A DNA stretch of 25,863 nucleotides from JAICJJ01 sp039809985 (GTDB taxonomy: Bacteria > Chloroflexota > Chloroflexia > Thermomicrobiales > UBA6265). The DNA lies in the NCBI GenBank assembly GCA_039809985.1, contig JBDHWC010000031.1:1-25863 (forward strand), in the 5' to 3' direction. How positions within the stretch are numbered: the stretch's first letter is position 1; the number at the start of each line of letters is the position of its first letter. The translations under genes were made by a program, and so were the position numbers. The notes under the pieces are model-generated. The model ran no database searches. It was not told the DNA's origin and was given only the letters and a program-made list of their open reading frames with translations. This document shows, piece after piece, positions 1-8,223 of the stretch.

Positions 1-1618
1 GCTCTGCGGCGCGCTCCTCGTCGCCGTCGCCGGCCTCGCCGACGCCCACTTCCACCGCGGCGTCGAGGCGGGGACGACCGACCCGCCGACCCGGCAGCTG
101 ACCGGCCGCGGCCTCGCCGCCAACGGCGACCTGAGCCGCTTCTCGCCCGACCAGCTCCCGACCGTGGCCGCCGCGCTGCAGGCGAACGGCATCCGCTACC
201 TGCGCCAGACCTTCGCGTGGTCGGACCTCGAGCCGGAGCCCGGCGTCTTCCACTGGGAGCGGGCCGACGCCGTCGTCGACGAGCTGAACCGCCGCGGCAT
301 CACCCCGGTCGCCGTCCTCCAGCGCTCCCCGGGCTGGGCCCGCGACCCGGCCGCCGCGGCCAGCTTCGACGCCCCGCCCGTCGACCCCGGCGCCTACGAG
401 GCGTTCGTCCGCGAGTTCGTCAGCCGCTACGGCGAGCGCGCCCCCTTCGTCCAAGTCTGGGACGCGCCGAACCGGGCCGACCACTGGGGCGGCAAGCCGG
501 CCGACCCCGCCGCCTACCTGACGCTGCTCGCCCGCGGCTTCAACGGCGCGCGCGCGGCCAACCCGAACGTCGCCGTCGTCCTCGCCGAGCTCGACCCGGA
601 CCCGGGCGACGGCGGTCTCGGCGACCTCGCCTTCCTCGACGAGCTCTACCGGGTCGGCGCGGCCCCCTTCTTCAACGTCGTCGCGGCCCGGGTCGACGGC
701 GGAACCCGCTCCCCGTTCGACCGCGGCCGCGACGCCGACGCCCCCAGCCTCTCCCGGGCGACCCTCTTCCGCGCCCTCATGCTGCGCCAAGGCGACGGCC
801 AGAAGCCGGTCTGGGCCACCCACTACGGCTGGCGGGTGACGACCGACGGCTCGACCCCGCCCGGCGTCAACCCCGACGACCAAGCCGCGTTCGCCGTCGC
901 CGGCATCGAGCGGGCCCGGGCGGAATGGCCGTGGATGGGCCTGATGTTCGCCTGGGGGCTGGCGCCCGGGCCGAGCCTCGGCGGCACGGTCGACCCCGCC
1001 GAGGCGCTGCTCCGGGCCGACGGTTCCTCGACCCCCCTCCTCGCCGCGCTCGGCACGTTCGCCGCCTCCGGCGGCACCGACGCGGCGCCGACCGGCTTCC
1101 TGCCGGTGCAGGCCCGGCAGTTCGTCTTCGAGGGGAACTGGGAACTGCAGCACCTCGGCGACGCGACCTACCGGACCACCAGCCAGACGGGGGCCCGCCT
1201 CTCGGTCCGCTTCGTCGGCACCGGGGCGACCGCCCGGCTGCGGCTCGGGCAGCAGGCCGGCGACCTCGACGTCACCCTCGACGGCCGCCCGATCGCGCTC
1301 GACCTCGACGCCTTCCAGACCGCCGACGCCGACATCCGCCTCGCCTCCGGCCTGCCCGACACGACCCACACCCTGACCATGCAACTGCGCACCCCCGGCC
1401 AGTTCACCATCGGCGGCCTGGTCGTCGAGCGGGCGGTGCCGCTGCGGTGGCCGATCGTGCTGCTGCTGGGCGGCGGCCTGGCCCTGCTCGCCGCCGGGTT
1501 CCGCAACGTCCTCTTCGCCCTCGCCGAGCGGGCCGGCTGGCTGCGCCGGCGCGAGCCCGGCGAGTGGGTGCCGGAACTCCCGCTCCTCCCCGGCTGGCGG
1601 CCCTCGCGCAACGCCTGA
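1..1618 (+). CDS. Membrane-anchored glycoside-hydrolase-like protein, 5' partial
   Basis: The frame is open from the first bases, so the gene begins before the window. The first visible residues (LCGALLVAVAGLADAHFHRG) look like the end of an N-terminal membrane anchor. Numbering from the GTG at 164, residues 1-300 resemble a clan-A TIM barrel (GH5/GH39-like: LRQTFAWSDLEPEPGVFHWE). Residues 315-425 look like a beta-sandwich, 429-446 is a hydrophobic helix, and a short basic tail follows. The acid/base motif usually written WNEPN reads WDAPN (residues 99-103). The position expected to carry the nucleophile reads THYGW (219-223) where TEFGW-like sequence is usual. Both glutamates therefore seem lost, which suggests glycan binding rather than hydrolysis. 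This is inferred without an alignment. The GTG at 164 is internal and not the true start. Genes for surface polysaccharide may lie upstream, but none is visible. Confidence 0.7.
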   Translation, partial: LCGALLVAVAGLADAHFHRGVEAGTTDPPTRQLTGRGLAANGDLSRFSPDQLPTVAAALQANGIRYLRQTFAWSDLEPEPGVFHWERADAVVDELNRRGITPVAVLQRSPGWARDPAAAASFDAPPVDPGAYEAFVREFVSRYGERAPFVQVWDAPNRADHWGGKPADPAAYLTLLARGFNGARAANPNVAVVLAELDPDPGDGGLGDLAFLDELYRVGAAPFFNVVAARVDGGTRSPFDRGRDADAPSLSRATLFRALMLRQGDGQKPVWATHYGWRVTTDGSTPPGVNPDDQAAFAVAGIERARAEWPWMGLMFAWGLAPGPSLGGTVDPAEALLRADGSSTPLLAALGTFAASGGTDAAPTGFLPVQARQFVFEGNWELQHLGDATYRTTSQTGARLSVRFVGTGATARLRLGQQAGDLDVTLDGRPIALDLDAFQTADADIRLASGLPDTTHTLTMQLRTPGQFTIGGLVVERAVPLRWPIVLLLGGGLALLAAGFRNVLFALAERAGWLRRREPGEWVPELPLLPGWRPSRNA

Positions 1619-1664
1619 GGCGGCCGGCATTGGCCCCGGAACGTCGCCGGTCGCCGCCGCTCTC

Positions 1665-1670
1665 TATACT
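1665..1670 (+). promoter_or_regulatory. Candidate -10 element (TATACT)
   Basis: TATACT matches the sigma-70 -10 consensus at five of six positions in an otherwise very GC-rich 129-base gap, about 75 bases before the flippase-like gene. No convincing -35 box lies 16-18 bases upstream. The same hexamer occurs at 25827-25832 in front of the right edge of the window. Confidence 0.35.
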
Positions 1671-1747
1671 GTCCGACGACGCCGGGGAATCGCGGCCGGG
1701 CCGACCCGGGCCGCGCGCCGCCCCCACGCGAACGGAGCCCCATTCGC

Positions 1748-2860
1748 ATGACCCCGGACCCGACCGACGAGCGACCGTTGCCGGCCGCCCCGCCCGAGGC
1801 GGCGGGGACGGCGGCCGACCCCGCCGGGCCGGGGCCGCTCGGCCGGCGCTTCCTCCGGCCGGAGACGCTGGTCTCCTTCGCCGCCGCGCTGGCGATCCTC
1901 GTCTTCTTCTTCAAGCGGTTCCAGATCGACCCGGCCGCCGTCTGGGCCCAGATCCGGCAGGCGAACCCGCTCTGGCTGGCGATGGCCTACGTCGCGTGGT
2001 ACGGCGGCTTCTGGCTGCGGGCGGCCCGGTGGCGCGAGATGCTGGCCAGCGCCGACGTCGACGACGCCCACGGCTACCGGATCCCGTCGCTGAACGGGCT
2101 GGTCGAGATCCTGACCCTCGGCTGGTTCGCCAACTGCATCGTGCCGGCCAAGCTCGGCGACGCCTACCGCGGCTTCCTGCTGCGGCAGGAGGGGGGCGTG
2201 CCGTTCAGCAAGGGGATCGGCACGATCATCGCCGAGCGGCTGGCCGACCTCGTCGTCCTCTTCGCGATGATGGCCGCCGTCGGCATGGCCCTCTTCCGGG
2301 GCCGGATCCCGACCGAGGCGACCCAGACCTTCACCCTCGGCGCGGTCCTCATCGCCCTCGCCGTGATCGCCCTCGTTGTCATGTGGGCCGCCCGCGACAC
2401 CCTCCACCGCCTCGTCCCGGAACGCTTCCGCGACCAGTACGCCAACCTGCACGACGCCGTCTTCCGCTCGATGCGCCGGCCGCTCTGGGTGATCGTGCCG
2501 GGCGTCCTCCTCTGGCTGATCGAGGGGCTCCGCTTCTGGTTCGTCGCCACCGCGCTCCACTCCGGGATGCCGTTCGCCGTCGCCCTCTTCGTCGCCCTGA
2601 TGGGCTCGCTGCTGACCACCCTGCCGCTCACCCCGGCTGGGCTCGGCGTGCTGGAGGCAGGCACCGGCGCGGTCCTCATCCACGTCTTCGGCATGAGCTC
2701 CTCGCTGGCGATCTCGGTCATCCTGCTCGACCGGGTGGTCGCCTACTGGAGCCTGATCGTGATCGGCCTCGTCCTCTACGTGCTGCGCTTCCGGCGGATC
2801 GCCGCCGACCCGGCCCCCGTGCCCGCCCCGGCGGCCACCCGCCTCGGCCAGGCCGACTGA
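1748..2860 (+). CDS. Flippase-like integral membrane protein (LPG_synthase_TM / UPF0104 family)
   Basis: This 370-residue protein has a Pro/Ala-rich cytoplasmic N-terminus (about 40 residues) and then multiple hydrophobic helices. The family core is clear: a VPAKLGDAYRG segment near residue 135, followed by an IGTIIAERLADLVVL segment, matching the conserved 'P-x-[RK]-x-G-D...R' and 'ER-x-x-D' motifs of the lysylphosphatidylglycerol-synthase membrane domain. Proteins with only this domain lack the aminoacyl-transferase half and are usually annotated as lipid or polyprenyl-glycan flippase-like. The exact substrate is unknown. The ATG start is supported by GGAG at 1734-1737, ten bases upstream. 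It sits between the glycan-binding-like membrane protein and a small membrane protein, which fits a cell-envelope role. Confidence 0.85.
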   Translation: MTPDPTDERPLPAAPPEAAGTAADPAGPGPLGRRFLRPETLVSFAAALAILVFFFKRFQIDPAAVWAQIRQANPLWLAMAYVAWYGGFWLRAARWREMLASADVDDAHGYRIPSLNGLVEILTLGWFANCIVPAKLGDAYRGFLLRQEGGVPFSKGIGTIIAERLADLVVLFAMMAAVGMALFRGRIPTEATQTFTLGAVLIALAVIALVVMWAARDTLHRLVPERFRDQYANLHDAVFRSMRRPLWVIVPGVLLWLIEGLRFWFVATALHSGMPFAVALFVALMGSLLTTLPLTPAGLGVLEAGTGAVLIHVFGMSSSLAISVILLDRVVAYWSLIVIGLVLYVLRFRRIAADPAPVPAPAATRLGQAD

Positions 2861-2862
2861 GG

Positions 2863-3063
2863 ATGGCCGGCCCCGCCGACCCGCCCGCCGCGCCGGAGGA
2901 GCCCGAGGAGCCGTTCGCCCTCTCGCTCGACGGGCTGCGCCGGCGGTACGCGGCCAACCGGACGCGCTACGATATTTTGCTGATTGGCGCGGTCGCCCTC
3001 GGTGGTATCGTCTGCATGATGGTCGTCACCGTCGTCGTCCTCGTCGTCCAGCTCCGGCCCTGA
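2863..3063 (+). CDS. Small single-helix membrane protein, unknown function
   Basis: An ATG two bases after the flippase-like stop opens a 66-residue frame. Its N-terminus is acidic and proline-rich (PEEPEEPF), the middle is basic (LRRRYAANRTRYD), and one strong transmembrane helix covers about residues 38-63. This layout predicts a type II membrane protein with a cytoplasmic N-terminus. Tight spacing suggests co-translation with the upstream gene. The ribosome site is weak. The base composition dips in GC near 2971-2985. I do not recognise a family. The frame could be fortuitous, but a clean hydrophobic helix ending at the stop argues for a real gene. Confidence 0.6.
   Translation: MAGPADPPAAPEEPEEPFALSLDGLRRRYAANRTRYDILLIGAVALGGIVCMMVVTVVVLVVQLRP
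2984..3011 (+). promoter_or_regulatory. Weak candidate promoter for the MoxR gene
   Basis: TTGGCG (2984-2989) and TATCGT (3006-3011) are separated by 16 bases, each matching consensus at four of six positions. They lie inside the small membrane-protein gene, about 75 bases before the MoxR start, in the most AT-rich patch of the neighbourhood. This is a guess from sequence only. Confidence 0.2.
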
Positions 3064-3086
3064 CCCGCCGGACCGAGGCACCCCCC

Positions 3087-4106
3087 ATGGCCAGCCAGCC
3101 GATCGCCGACACCGCCGACCTGCCGCCGCAGATGTCGGCCGCCGAGTTCCGCGCCGTCGTCGCCCGCATCGAGGAAGAGGTCGGCCGGGTGATGGTCGGC
3201 CAGTCCGCCATCGTCCGCGACGTCCTGATCTGCGTCATCGCCGGCGGCCACGCCCTGCTCGAGGGGGTGCCGGGGCTCGGCAAGACGATGCTGGTGCGGA
3301 CCCTCGGCGAGGCGCTCGACCTCGAGTTCAGCCGCATCCAGTTCACCCCGGACCTGATGCCGGCCGACATCACCGGCACCAACATCCTGATGGAGGACGA
3401 CGCCGGCCAGCGCCGCTTCGCCTTCCAGCCCGGCCCGGTCTTCGCCAACCTCGTCCTCGCCGACGAGATCAACCGGGCCACCCCGAAGACGCAGGCCGCC
3501 CTGCTCGAGGCGATGCAGGAGAAGACCGTCACGGTCGCCAACCGGGTCCACCCGCTGGCCCAGCCCTTCTTCGTCCTCGCCACCCAGAACCCGCTCGAGA
3601 TGGAGGGGACCTACCCGCTGCCGGAGGCGCAGCTCGACCGCTTCTTCTTCAAGCTGATCGTCCCTTTTCCCTCCGCCGGCGACCTCTCCGAGATCGTGCG
3701 GCGCACCACCGCCCGCCTCGTCCTCGCCGCCGACAAGGTCGCCGACGGCCCGACGATCCAGACCATGGGCGGCCTCGCCCGCCAGATCCCGATCGCCTCC
3801 CACGTCGTCGACTACGTCGTCCGCCTCGTCCTCGCCACCCACCCGGAGGACCCCTCGGCGGTGCCGGCCGTCCGCCGCTACGTCCGCTACGGCGTCAGCC
3901 CGCGCGGGGCGCAGGCGATCGTGCTCGGGGCCAAGATCCGGGCCCTGATCGAGGGGCGCCTCAACGTCTCCTTCGACGACGTCCGCGCCGTCGCCCCGCC
4001 GGCCCTGCGCCACCGCCTGATCCTCAACTTCGAGGCCGAGGCGAGCGAGACGAGCGCCGAGACGATCCTCGCCGCCCTGCTGCAGGACGTGCCGGAGACC
4101 GCCTGA
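3087..4106 (+). CDS. MoxR-family AAA+ ATPase
   Basis: This 339-residue protein is a full-length MoxR ATPase (usual length 310-350). Walker A is GVPGLGKT (residues 60-67), Walker B is LVLADE (122-127), and sensor 1 lies in VLATQNP near residue 163, followed by the family signature EGTYPLPEAQLDRF. The C-terminal lid domain contains the usual SPRGAQAIV segment. MoxR proteins are cytoplasmic chaperone-like ATPases that act with DUF58 and von Willebrand A domain proteins in envelope stress or cofactor insertion. No such partner follows here; the next gene is an ABC binding protein beyond a strong hairpin. The small membrane protein upstream is a possible partner by position only. GAGG at 3075-3078 supports the ATG. 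Confidence 0.93.
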   Translation: MASQPIADTADLPPQMSAAEFRAVVARIEEEVGRVMVGQSAIVRDVLICVIAGGHALLEGVPGLGKTMLVRTLGEALDLEFSRIQFTPDLMPADITGTNILMEDDAGQRRFAFQPGPVFANLVLADEINRATPKTQAALLEAMQEKTVTVANRVHPLAQPFFVLATQNPLEMEGTYPLPEAQLDRFFFKLIVPFPSAGDLSEIVRRTTARLVLAADKVADGPTIQTMGGLARQIPIASHVVDYVVRLVLATHPEDPSAVPAVRRYVRYGVSPRGAQAIVLGAKIRALIEGRLNVSFDDVRAVAPPALRHRLILNFEAEASETSAETILAALLQDVPETA

Positions 4107-4185
4107 TCCCCGTCCCGGCCCCGCCTCCTCACCGGGCCCGCGCCCCCGATTCCGGCACCCGCGCCGCACGACGCCGCACATAACG

Positions 4186-4219
4186 CCCCCGAGGGTGCGA
4201 TGATGCGCACCCTCGGGGG
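4186..4219. terminator. Perfect 14-bp hairpin without T-tract
   Basis: Bases 4186-4199 and 4206-4219 are exact inverted repeats with a six-base loop. It lies 80 bases after the MoxR stop and 72 bases before the binding-protein start. No run of T follows on either strand, so it is not a textbook intrinsic terminator. It may be a GC-only terminator, a transcript-end protector, or a 5'-leader structure for the ABC operon. A CATAAC hexamer (4179-4184) just before it could be a weak -10. Confidence 0.55.
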
Positions 4220-4291
4220 GTCGCCGTGGCGACGGCCCTGCCCCGGACGACGAACCGGCAACGACGCCGTGACCGGCGAGGAGGCATCAGC

Positions 4292-6196
4292 ATGGCTTTC
4301 GATCCCGTACCCGACCCGAAGCGCACGTCCCCCCGCACCCCGAAGACGCTCGACGACTTGGTGCAGGCCCGGATCGACGGCAAACTGAGCCGCCGGTCGA
4401 TGGTCGAGAAGGCGCTCAAGCTCGGCATCGCCGCCCCGGTCGTCTCGGTCATGCTCCACGCCACCGGCGACATGGCCTTCGGCGCGCCGACCCAGCGGCC
4501 GGAGGCCGCCCTCACCCTGGCCCAGGCGGCGACCGTCAAGGCCGACCAGCCGACCAAGCCGGCCGGCGAGGCGAAGCAGGGCGGCACCGTCACCTGCGGC
4601 ACGAACGAGGAGCCGGACACGCTCCACCCGTGGCTGACCCAGCTGGTCACCGGCACCGACGTCGTGGTCGGCATCATGGAATCGCTGATGCCGTACGACA
4701 GCGCCGAGAAGTTCATCCCCTGCCTGGCGACCGAGGTGTCGATCGGCCAGGACGGCAAGCACTACACCTTCACCCTGCGCGACGGGGTCAAGTTCCACAA
4801 CGGCGACGACTTCGGCCCGGACGACGTGATCGTCGCCTGGAAGACGATCACCAACCCCGACTTCGGGGCCTTCAACCTGAGCGGCTGGGACAAGATCGCC
4901 GACATCACCGTTGACGGCAACAAGCTGACGATGACCACCACCGAGGTCTACGCGCCGTTCATGTCGTACGTCGCGCCGACCTCGATCATCCCGAAGTCGG
5001 TCATCCCGCAGCCGGCCCCCGCCGCGGCGGCGGCCAGCCCGGCCGCCGGGGCGACGCCGGCGGCGAGCACCGCCTTCGACGACTTCAAGCAGACCTTCGG
5101 CCGCTCCCCGATCGGGACCGGGCCGTTCAAGTTCAAGGAGTGGCAGGCCAAGCAGCAGATCGTGCTGGAGCGCTTCGACGGCTACTGGGGCACCAAGCCG
5201 AAGCTCGACCAAGTCATCTACCGCGTCGTCCCGGACGACAACACGCAGATCGTCCAGCTGAAGACCGGCGAGATCCAGCTCGCCGGCAGCGCCGGCAACA
5301 TCCCGGTCACCCGGGTCGACGAGGTGCTCGCCTTCCCCAACATCACCGTGCTGGAGTTCTCCAGCCAGGCGTGGAGCCACATCGACCTGAAGCAGATGGA
5401 CTTCCTGCGGATGACCAAGGTGCGGCAGGCGCTCGACTTCGCGACGCCGTCGGCCCAGATCATCGACAAGCTGCTGAAGGGGCGCGCCCTGCCGAGCATC
5501 GCCGACCAGGCCCCCGGCACGTGGGCCTTCGACCCCAGCATCCAGCCCCGGCCCTACGACCTCGACCAGGCCAAGAAGCTGCTGGCCGAGGCGGGCCTCA
5601 CCGCCGGCGCGGACGGCACCCTCGAGGGCAAGGTGCCGACCAAGGACGGCAACGTCGGCGACGGCGAGGTGAAGCCGTTCAACCTCCAGCTCTGGTACGT
5701 CTCCGGCAGCGCCGACACCGAGCGGATCGTGCAGGTGATCGCCCAGAGCTGGAACCAGCTCGGGATCAAGACCGAGGCGAAGAGCCAAGACGTCTCGACC
5801 ATCTGGGGCCCCGAGGGGTACCAGTGGACCAAGGACATGACCGGCTGCCTCTACAGCTGGTTCAACGGCAACGACCCGACCGACACCTTCTACTGGAACT
5901 CGTCGCAGATCCCCGACAGCCCGACCGGCAGCGGCGGCAACGCGATCGCCTACTTCCACCACTTCACCTTCCAAGACAAGATCGACGAGCTGACCACCAA
6001 GGGCGACACCGTCGTCGACCAGGACGAGCGGAAGAAGATCTACGCCGAGATCCAGGCCCTCCTGCACGAGGAGGTGCCGGTGATCTTCATCTCGTGGGCG
6101 AAGTCGTTCTCGGCCGTCGCCAGCAACATCGGCGGCTACTGGCCGAGCGCCTACACCAACCTGCTCTGGAACGTGCAGGACTGGTACCTGACCTAG
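4292..6196 (+). CDS. ABC importer substrate-binding protein, family 5 (peptide/nickel type)
   Basis: This 634-residue protein binds the imported solute outside the membrane and hands it to the permeases that follow. The start is set by GAGGAGG at 4278-4284, seven bases before the ATG; an in-frame start at 4226 has no such site. The N-terminus carries a twin-arginine-like signal (SRRSMVEKALKLGIAAPVV, residues 33-51), so Tat export is likely. Family 5 hallmarks include the EEPDTLHPW segment, the DGVKFHNGDDFGPDDV segment and the GTGPFKFKEW segment. Residues about 239-261 form an Ala/Pro-rich insertion that is not typical and probably loops out. The length exceeds the usual 500-560. Substrate class (di/oligopeptide, nickel, sugar oligomer) cannot be decided from sequence. 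Confidence 0.92.
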   Translation: MAFDPVPDPKRTSPRTPKTLDDLVQARIDGKLSRRSMVEKALKLGIAAPVVSVMLHATGDMAFGAPTQRPEAALTLAQAATVKADQPTKPAGEAKQGGTVTCGTNEEPDTLHPWLTQLVTGTDVVVGIMESLMPYDSAEKFIPCLATEVSIGQDGKHYTFTLRDGVKFHNGDDFGPDDVIVAWKTITNPDFGAFNLSGWDKIADITVDGNKLTMTTTEVYAPFMSYVAPTSIIPKSVIPQPAPAAAAASPAAGATPAASTAFDDFKQTFGRSPIGTGPFKFKEWQAKQQIVLERFDGYWGTKPKLDQVIYRVVPDDNTQIVQLKTGEIQLAGSAGNIPVTRVDEVLAFPNITVLEFSSQAWSHIDLKQMDFLRMTKVRQALDFATPSAQIIDKLLKGRALPSIADQAPGTWAFDPSIQPRPYDLDQAKKLLAEAGLTAGADGTLEGKVPTKDGNVGDGEVKPFNLQLWYVSGSADTERIVQVIAQSWNQLGIKTEAKSQDVSTIWGPEGYQWTKDMTGCLYSWFNGNDPTDTFYWNSSQIPDSPTGSGGNAIAYFHHFTFQDKIDELTTKGDTVVDQDERKKIYAEIQALLHEEVPVIFISWAKSFSAVASNIGGYWPSAYTNLLWNVQDWYLT

Positions 6197-6210
6197 TCGA
6201 CGCGGCGCGC

Positions 6211-6249
6211 GGCGGCGCGGCCCCGGATTTCGGCCGGGGCCGCGCCGCC
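6211..6249. promoter_or_regulatory. Perfect 16-bp hairpin between binding protein and permease genes
   Basis: Bases 6211-6226 and 6234-6249 are exact inverted repeats around a seven-base loop (ATTTCGG), starting 15 bases after the binding-protein stop. No T-tract follows. In many ABC operons such a structure stabilises the upstream transcript or attenuates read-through, giving more binding protein than permease. That role is inferred here from position. Confidence 0.65.
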
Positions 6250-6278
6250 CTCCCGCCTGCCAACGGCCAGGAGGCGCC

Positions 6279-7229
6279 ATGGTCCGCTACACCGTCCGCC
6301 GCCTGATCGGCGCGGTCCCGCTCCTGCTCGGCGTCGCCGTCCTCTCGTTCCTGTTCATGCACCTCGCCCCGGGCGGCCCCGACGCCCTCTTCGCCCGCAA
6401 CGCCCGGATGACCGCCGACCAGCTGGCCGCGATCCGCCACAACATGGGGCTCGACCAGCCCGGCTACGTCCAGCTCTGGCGCTGGGTCAGCAACCTCGCC
6501 CGGGGCGACCTCGGCACGTCGTACAGCCAGTACCGGCCCGTCTCGCAGGTGATCTGGGAAGTCTTCCCGAACACCGTGCTGCTGATGGGATCCGGCCTCG
6601 TCATCGCCCTCGTCTTCTCGCTCGTCTTCGGCATCGCCGCCGCCCGCCGCCCCTACGGGCTGTTCGACAACGTCACCTCCTTCGTCAGCTACTTCGGGCT
6701 GGCGATGCCGGTCTTCTGGTTCGGGCTGATGCTGCAGATCCTCTTCGCCGTCCAGCTCGGCTGGCTCCCCTCGGCCGGGATGACCAGCCCGCAGGGCGGC
6801 GGCCCGCTCGACGTGGCGCGCCACCTCGCCCTCCCCGCCTTCACCATCGCGATCGGCAGCATCGCCGGCTGGAGCCGCTACATCCGCTCCTCGACCGTCG
6901 AGCAACTGCACCAGGACTACGTGCGGACCGCCCGCGCCAAGGGGGTCGAGGAGAACCGCGTCGTCGTCGGCCACGTGCTGCGCAACGCGCTGATCCCGTT
7001 CGTCACCGTCGTCGCGATCGACGTCCCGCTCTACCTGACCGGCTCGGTCCTGACCGAGACGGTCTTCTCGTGGCCCGGCATGGGCCGCCTCTTCTACGAC
7101 TCGCTGACCGTGCGCGACTACCCGGTGCTGATGGGGATCCTGATCCTCGGGGCGGTCCTCATCGTCCTCGGCAACCTCGTCGCCGACCTCGTCTACGGCC
7201 TGCTCGACCCCAGGATCAGCCTGTCATGA
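6279..7229 (+). CDS. ABC transporter permease, DppB/OppB type
   Basis: This 316-residue inner-membrane permease has the standard length and layout of the DppB family. The N-terminus RYTVRRLIGAVPLLLGVAVL forms the first helix, the periplasmic segment contains the family's GLDQP and GDLGTSY motifs, and the cytoplasmic EAA loop reads VRTARAKGVEENRVVVGHVL (about residues 211-230). The C-terminal segment FSWPGMGRLFYDS is diagnostic. AGGAGG at 6269-6274 lies four bases before the ATG. It pairs with the following DppC-type gene, whose ATG overlaps this stop codon as ATGA. Confidence 0.95.
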   Translation: MVRYTVRRLIGAVPLLLGVAVLSFLFMHLAPGGPDALFARNARMTADQLAAIRHNMGLDQPGYVQLWRWVSNLARGDLGTSYSQYRPVSQVIWEVFPNTVLLMGSGLVIALVFSLVFGIAAARRPYGLFDNVTSFVSYFGLAMPVFWFGLMLQILFAVQLGWLPSAGMTSPQGGGPLDVARHLALPAFTIAIGSIAGWSRYIRSSTVEQLHQDYVRTARAKGVEENRVVVGHVLRNALIPFVTVVAIDVPLYLTGSVLTETVFSWPGMGRLFYDSLTVRDYPVLMGILILGAVLIVLGNLVADLVYGLLDPRISLS

Positions 7230-8191
7230 CCGCCACCGACGAATCCCTGCCCGTCTCCCCCGGCCCCGTCGCGCCGGCCGCCGAGCCGACCGCGGCCGCC
7301 CCGGCCACCCTCGCCGCCTACGGCGACGTCCTCAACGCCCGCAAGCCGCGCGGCCCGTGGACGCTCGCCCTCGAGCGCCTGCGGCGGGCGAAGCTGGCGA
7401 TCCTCGGCATGGTCATCCTGCTGCTGATGGTGCTGGCGGCCGTCTTCGCCGACCAGATCGCCCCCTACGGCCAGAACGACGTCGACCTCTTCAACATCAC
7501 CGCGCCGCCCTCCCCCGAGCACCTGTTCGGCACGGACGACCTCGGCCGCGACGTGCTCAGCCGCCTGATCTACGGCGGCCGCATCTCGCTGCTGGTCGGG
7601 GTCGGGGCGGCGGCGATCGCGACCGCGGTCGGCATCCTGGTCGGCGCGGTCGCCGGCTACTACGGCGGCGCGGTCGACGCCACGCTGATGCGCTTCGTCG
7701 ACATCATGCTCGCCTTCCCGGCGATCTTCCTGCTGCTGATCCTCTTCTCGATCCAGGGCTCGTCGGTCTACAGCGTGATCGCCTTCCTCGGCCTGTTCAG
7801 CTGGATGTGGCTGGCCCGGATCATCCGCGGCGAGTTCATGTCGCTCAAGCAGCGCGACTTCATCGAGGCCGGCCGCGCCATCGGCGTCCCCGACGGCCGG
7901 ATGATCCTGCGCCACCTGCTGCCGAACGTGCTGGCGGCGATCATCGTCTCGGCCACGCTCGACGTCGCCTACGCGATGCTCGCCGAGGCCTCGCTCTCCT
8001 TCCTCGGCTTCGGCGTGCCGCCGGAGATCCCGACGTGGGGCAACATGCTCAACAGCGCCCGCACCTACTACACCACCGTGCCGCTGCTGGCGATCATCCC
8101 CGGCCTGACTCTGACCATCGCCGTCCTCGCCATCAACTTCGTCGGCGACGGCCTGCGCGACGCCTTCGACCCCCGCGGCTCGACCAGCTGA
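7226..8191 (+). CDS. ABC transporter permease, DppC/OppC type
   Basis: The ATG at 7226 overlaps the previous stop (ATGA), so translation is coupled. The 321-residue protein has an Ala/Pro-rich N-terminal tail (about 40 residues), the OppC N-terminal helix (AKLAILGMVILLLMVLAAVF), the GTDDLGRDVLSRLIYGGR motif, and an EAA loop around FIEAGRAIGVPDGRMILRHL. The C-terminus ends NFVGDGLRDAFDPR, the family's usual ending. With the upstream permease it forms the membrane channel. No DppD/DppF ATPase genes follow; a repeat array comes next. Confidence 0.95.
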   Translation: MTATDESLPVSPGPVAPAAEPTAAAPATLAAYGDVLNARKPRGPWTLALERLRRAKLAILGMVILLLMVLAAVFADQIAPYGQNDVDLFNITAPPSPEHLFGTDDLGRDVLSRLIYGGRISLLVGVGAAAIATAVGILVGAVAGYYGGAVDATLMRFVDIMLAFPAIFLLLILFSIQGSSVYSVIAFLGLFSWMWLARIIRGEFMSLKQRDFIEAGRAIGVPDGRMILRHLLPNVLAAIIVSATLDVAYAMLAEASLSFLGFGVPPEIPTWGNMLNSARTYYTTVPLLAIIPGLTLTIAVLAINFVGDGLRDAFDPRGSTS

Positions 8192-8223
8192 GCACGACCG
8201 TGCGCCGCTGCCCCGCCAGACTC

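Noticed and set aside
4200..4388. Small plus-strand frame starting in the hairpin before the binding-protein gene
   Set aside because: It overlaps the real gene in another frame, starts in the hairpin loop and has shadow-like composition.
3887..6280. Long open frame on the minus strand opposite the MoxR end and the binding-protein gene
   Set aside because: It is antisense to well-supported genes and has the low-complexity Arg/Gly/Val/Asp composition expected from GC-rich third positions.
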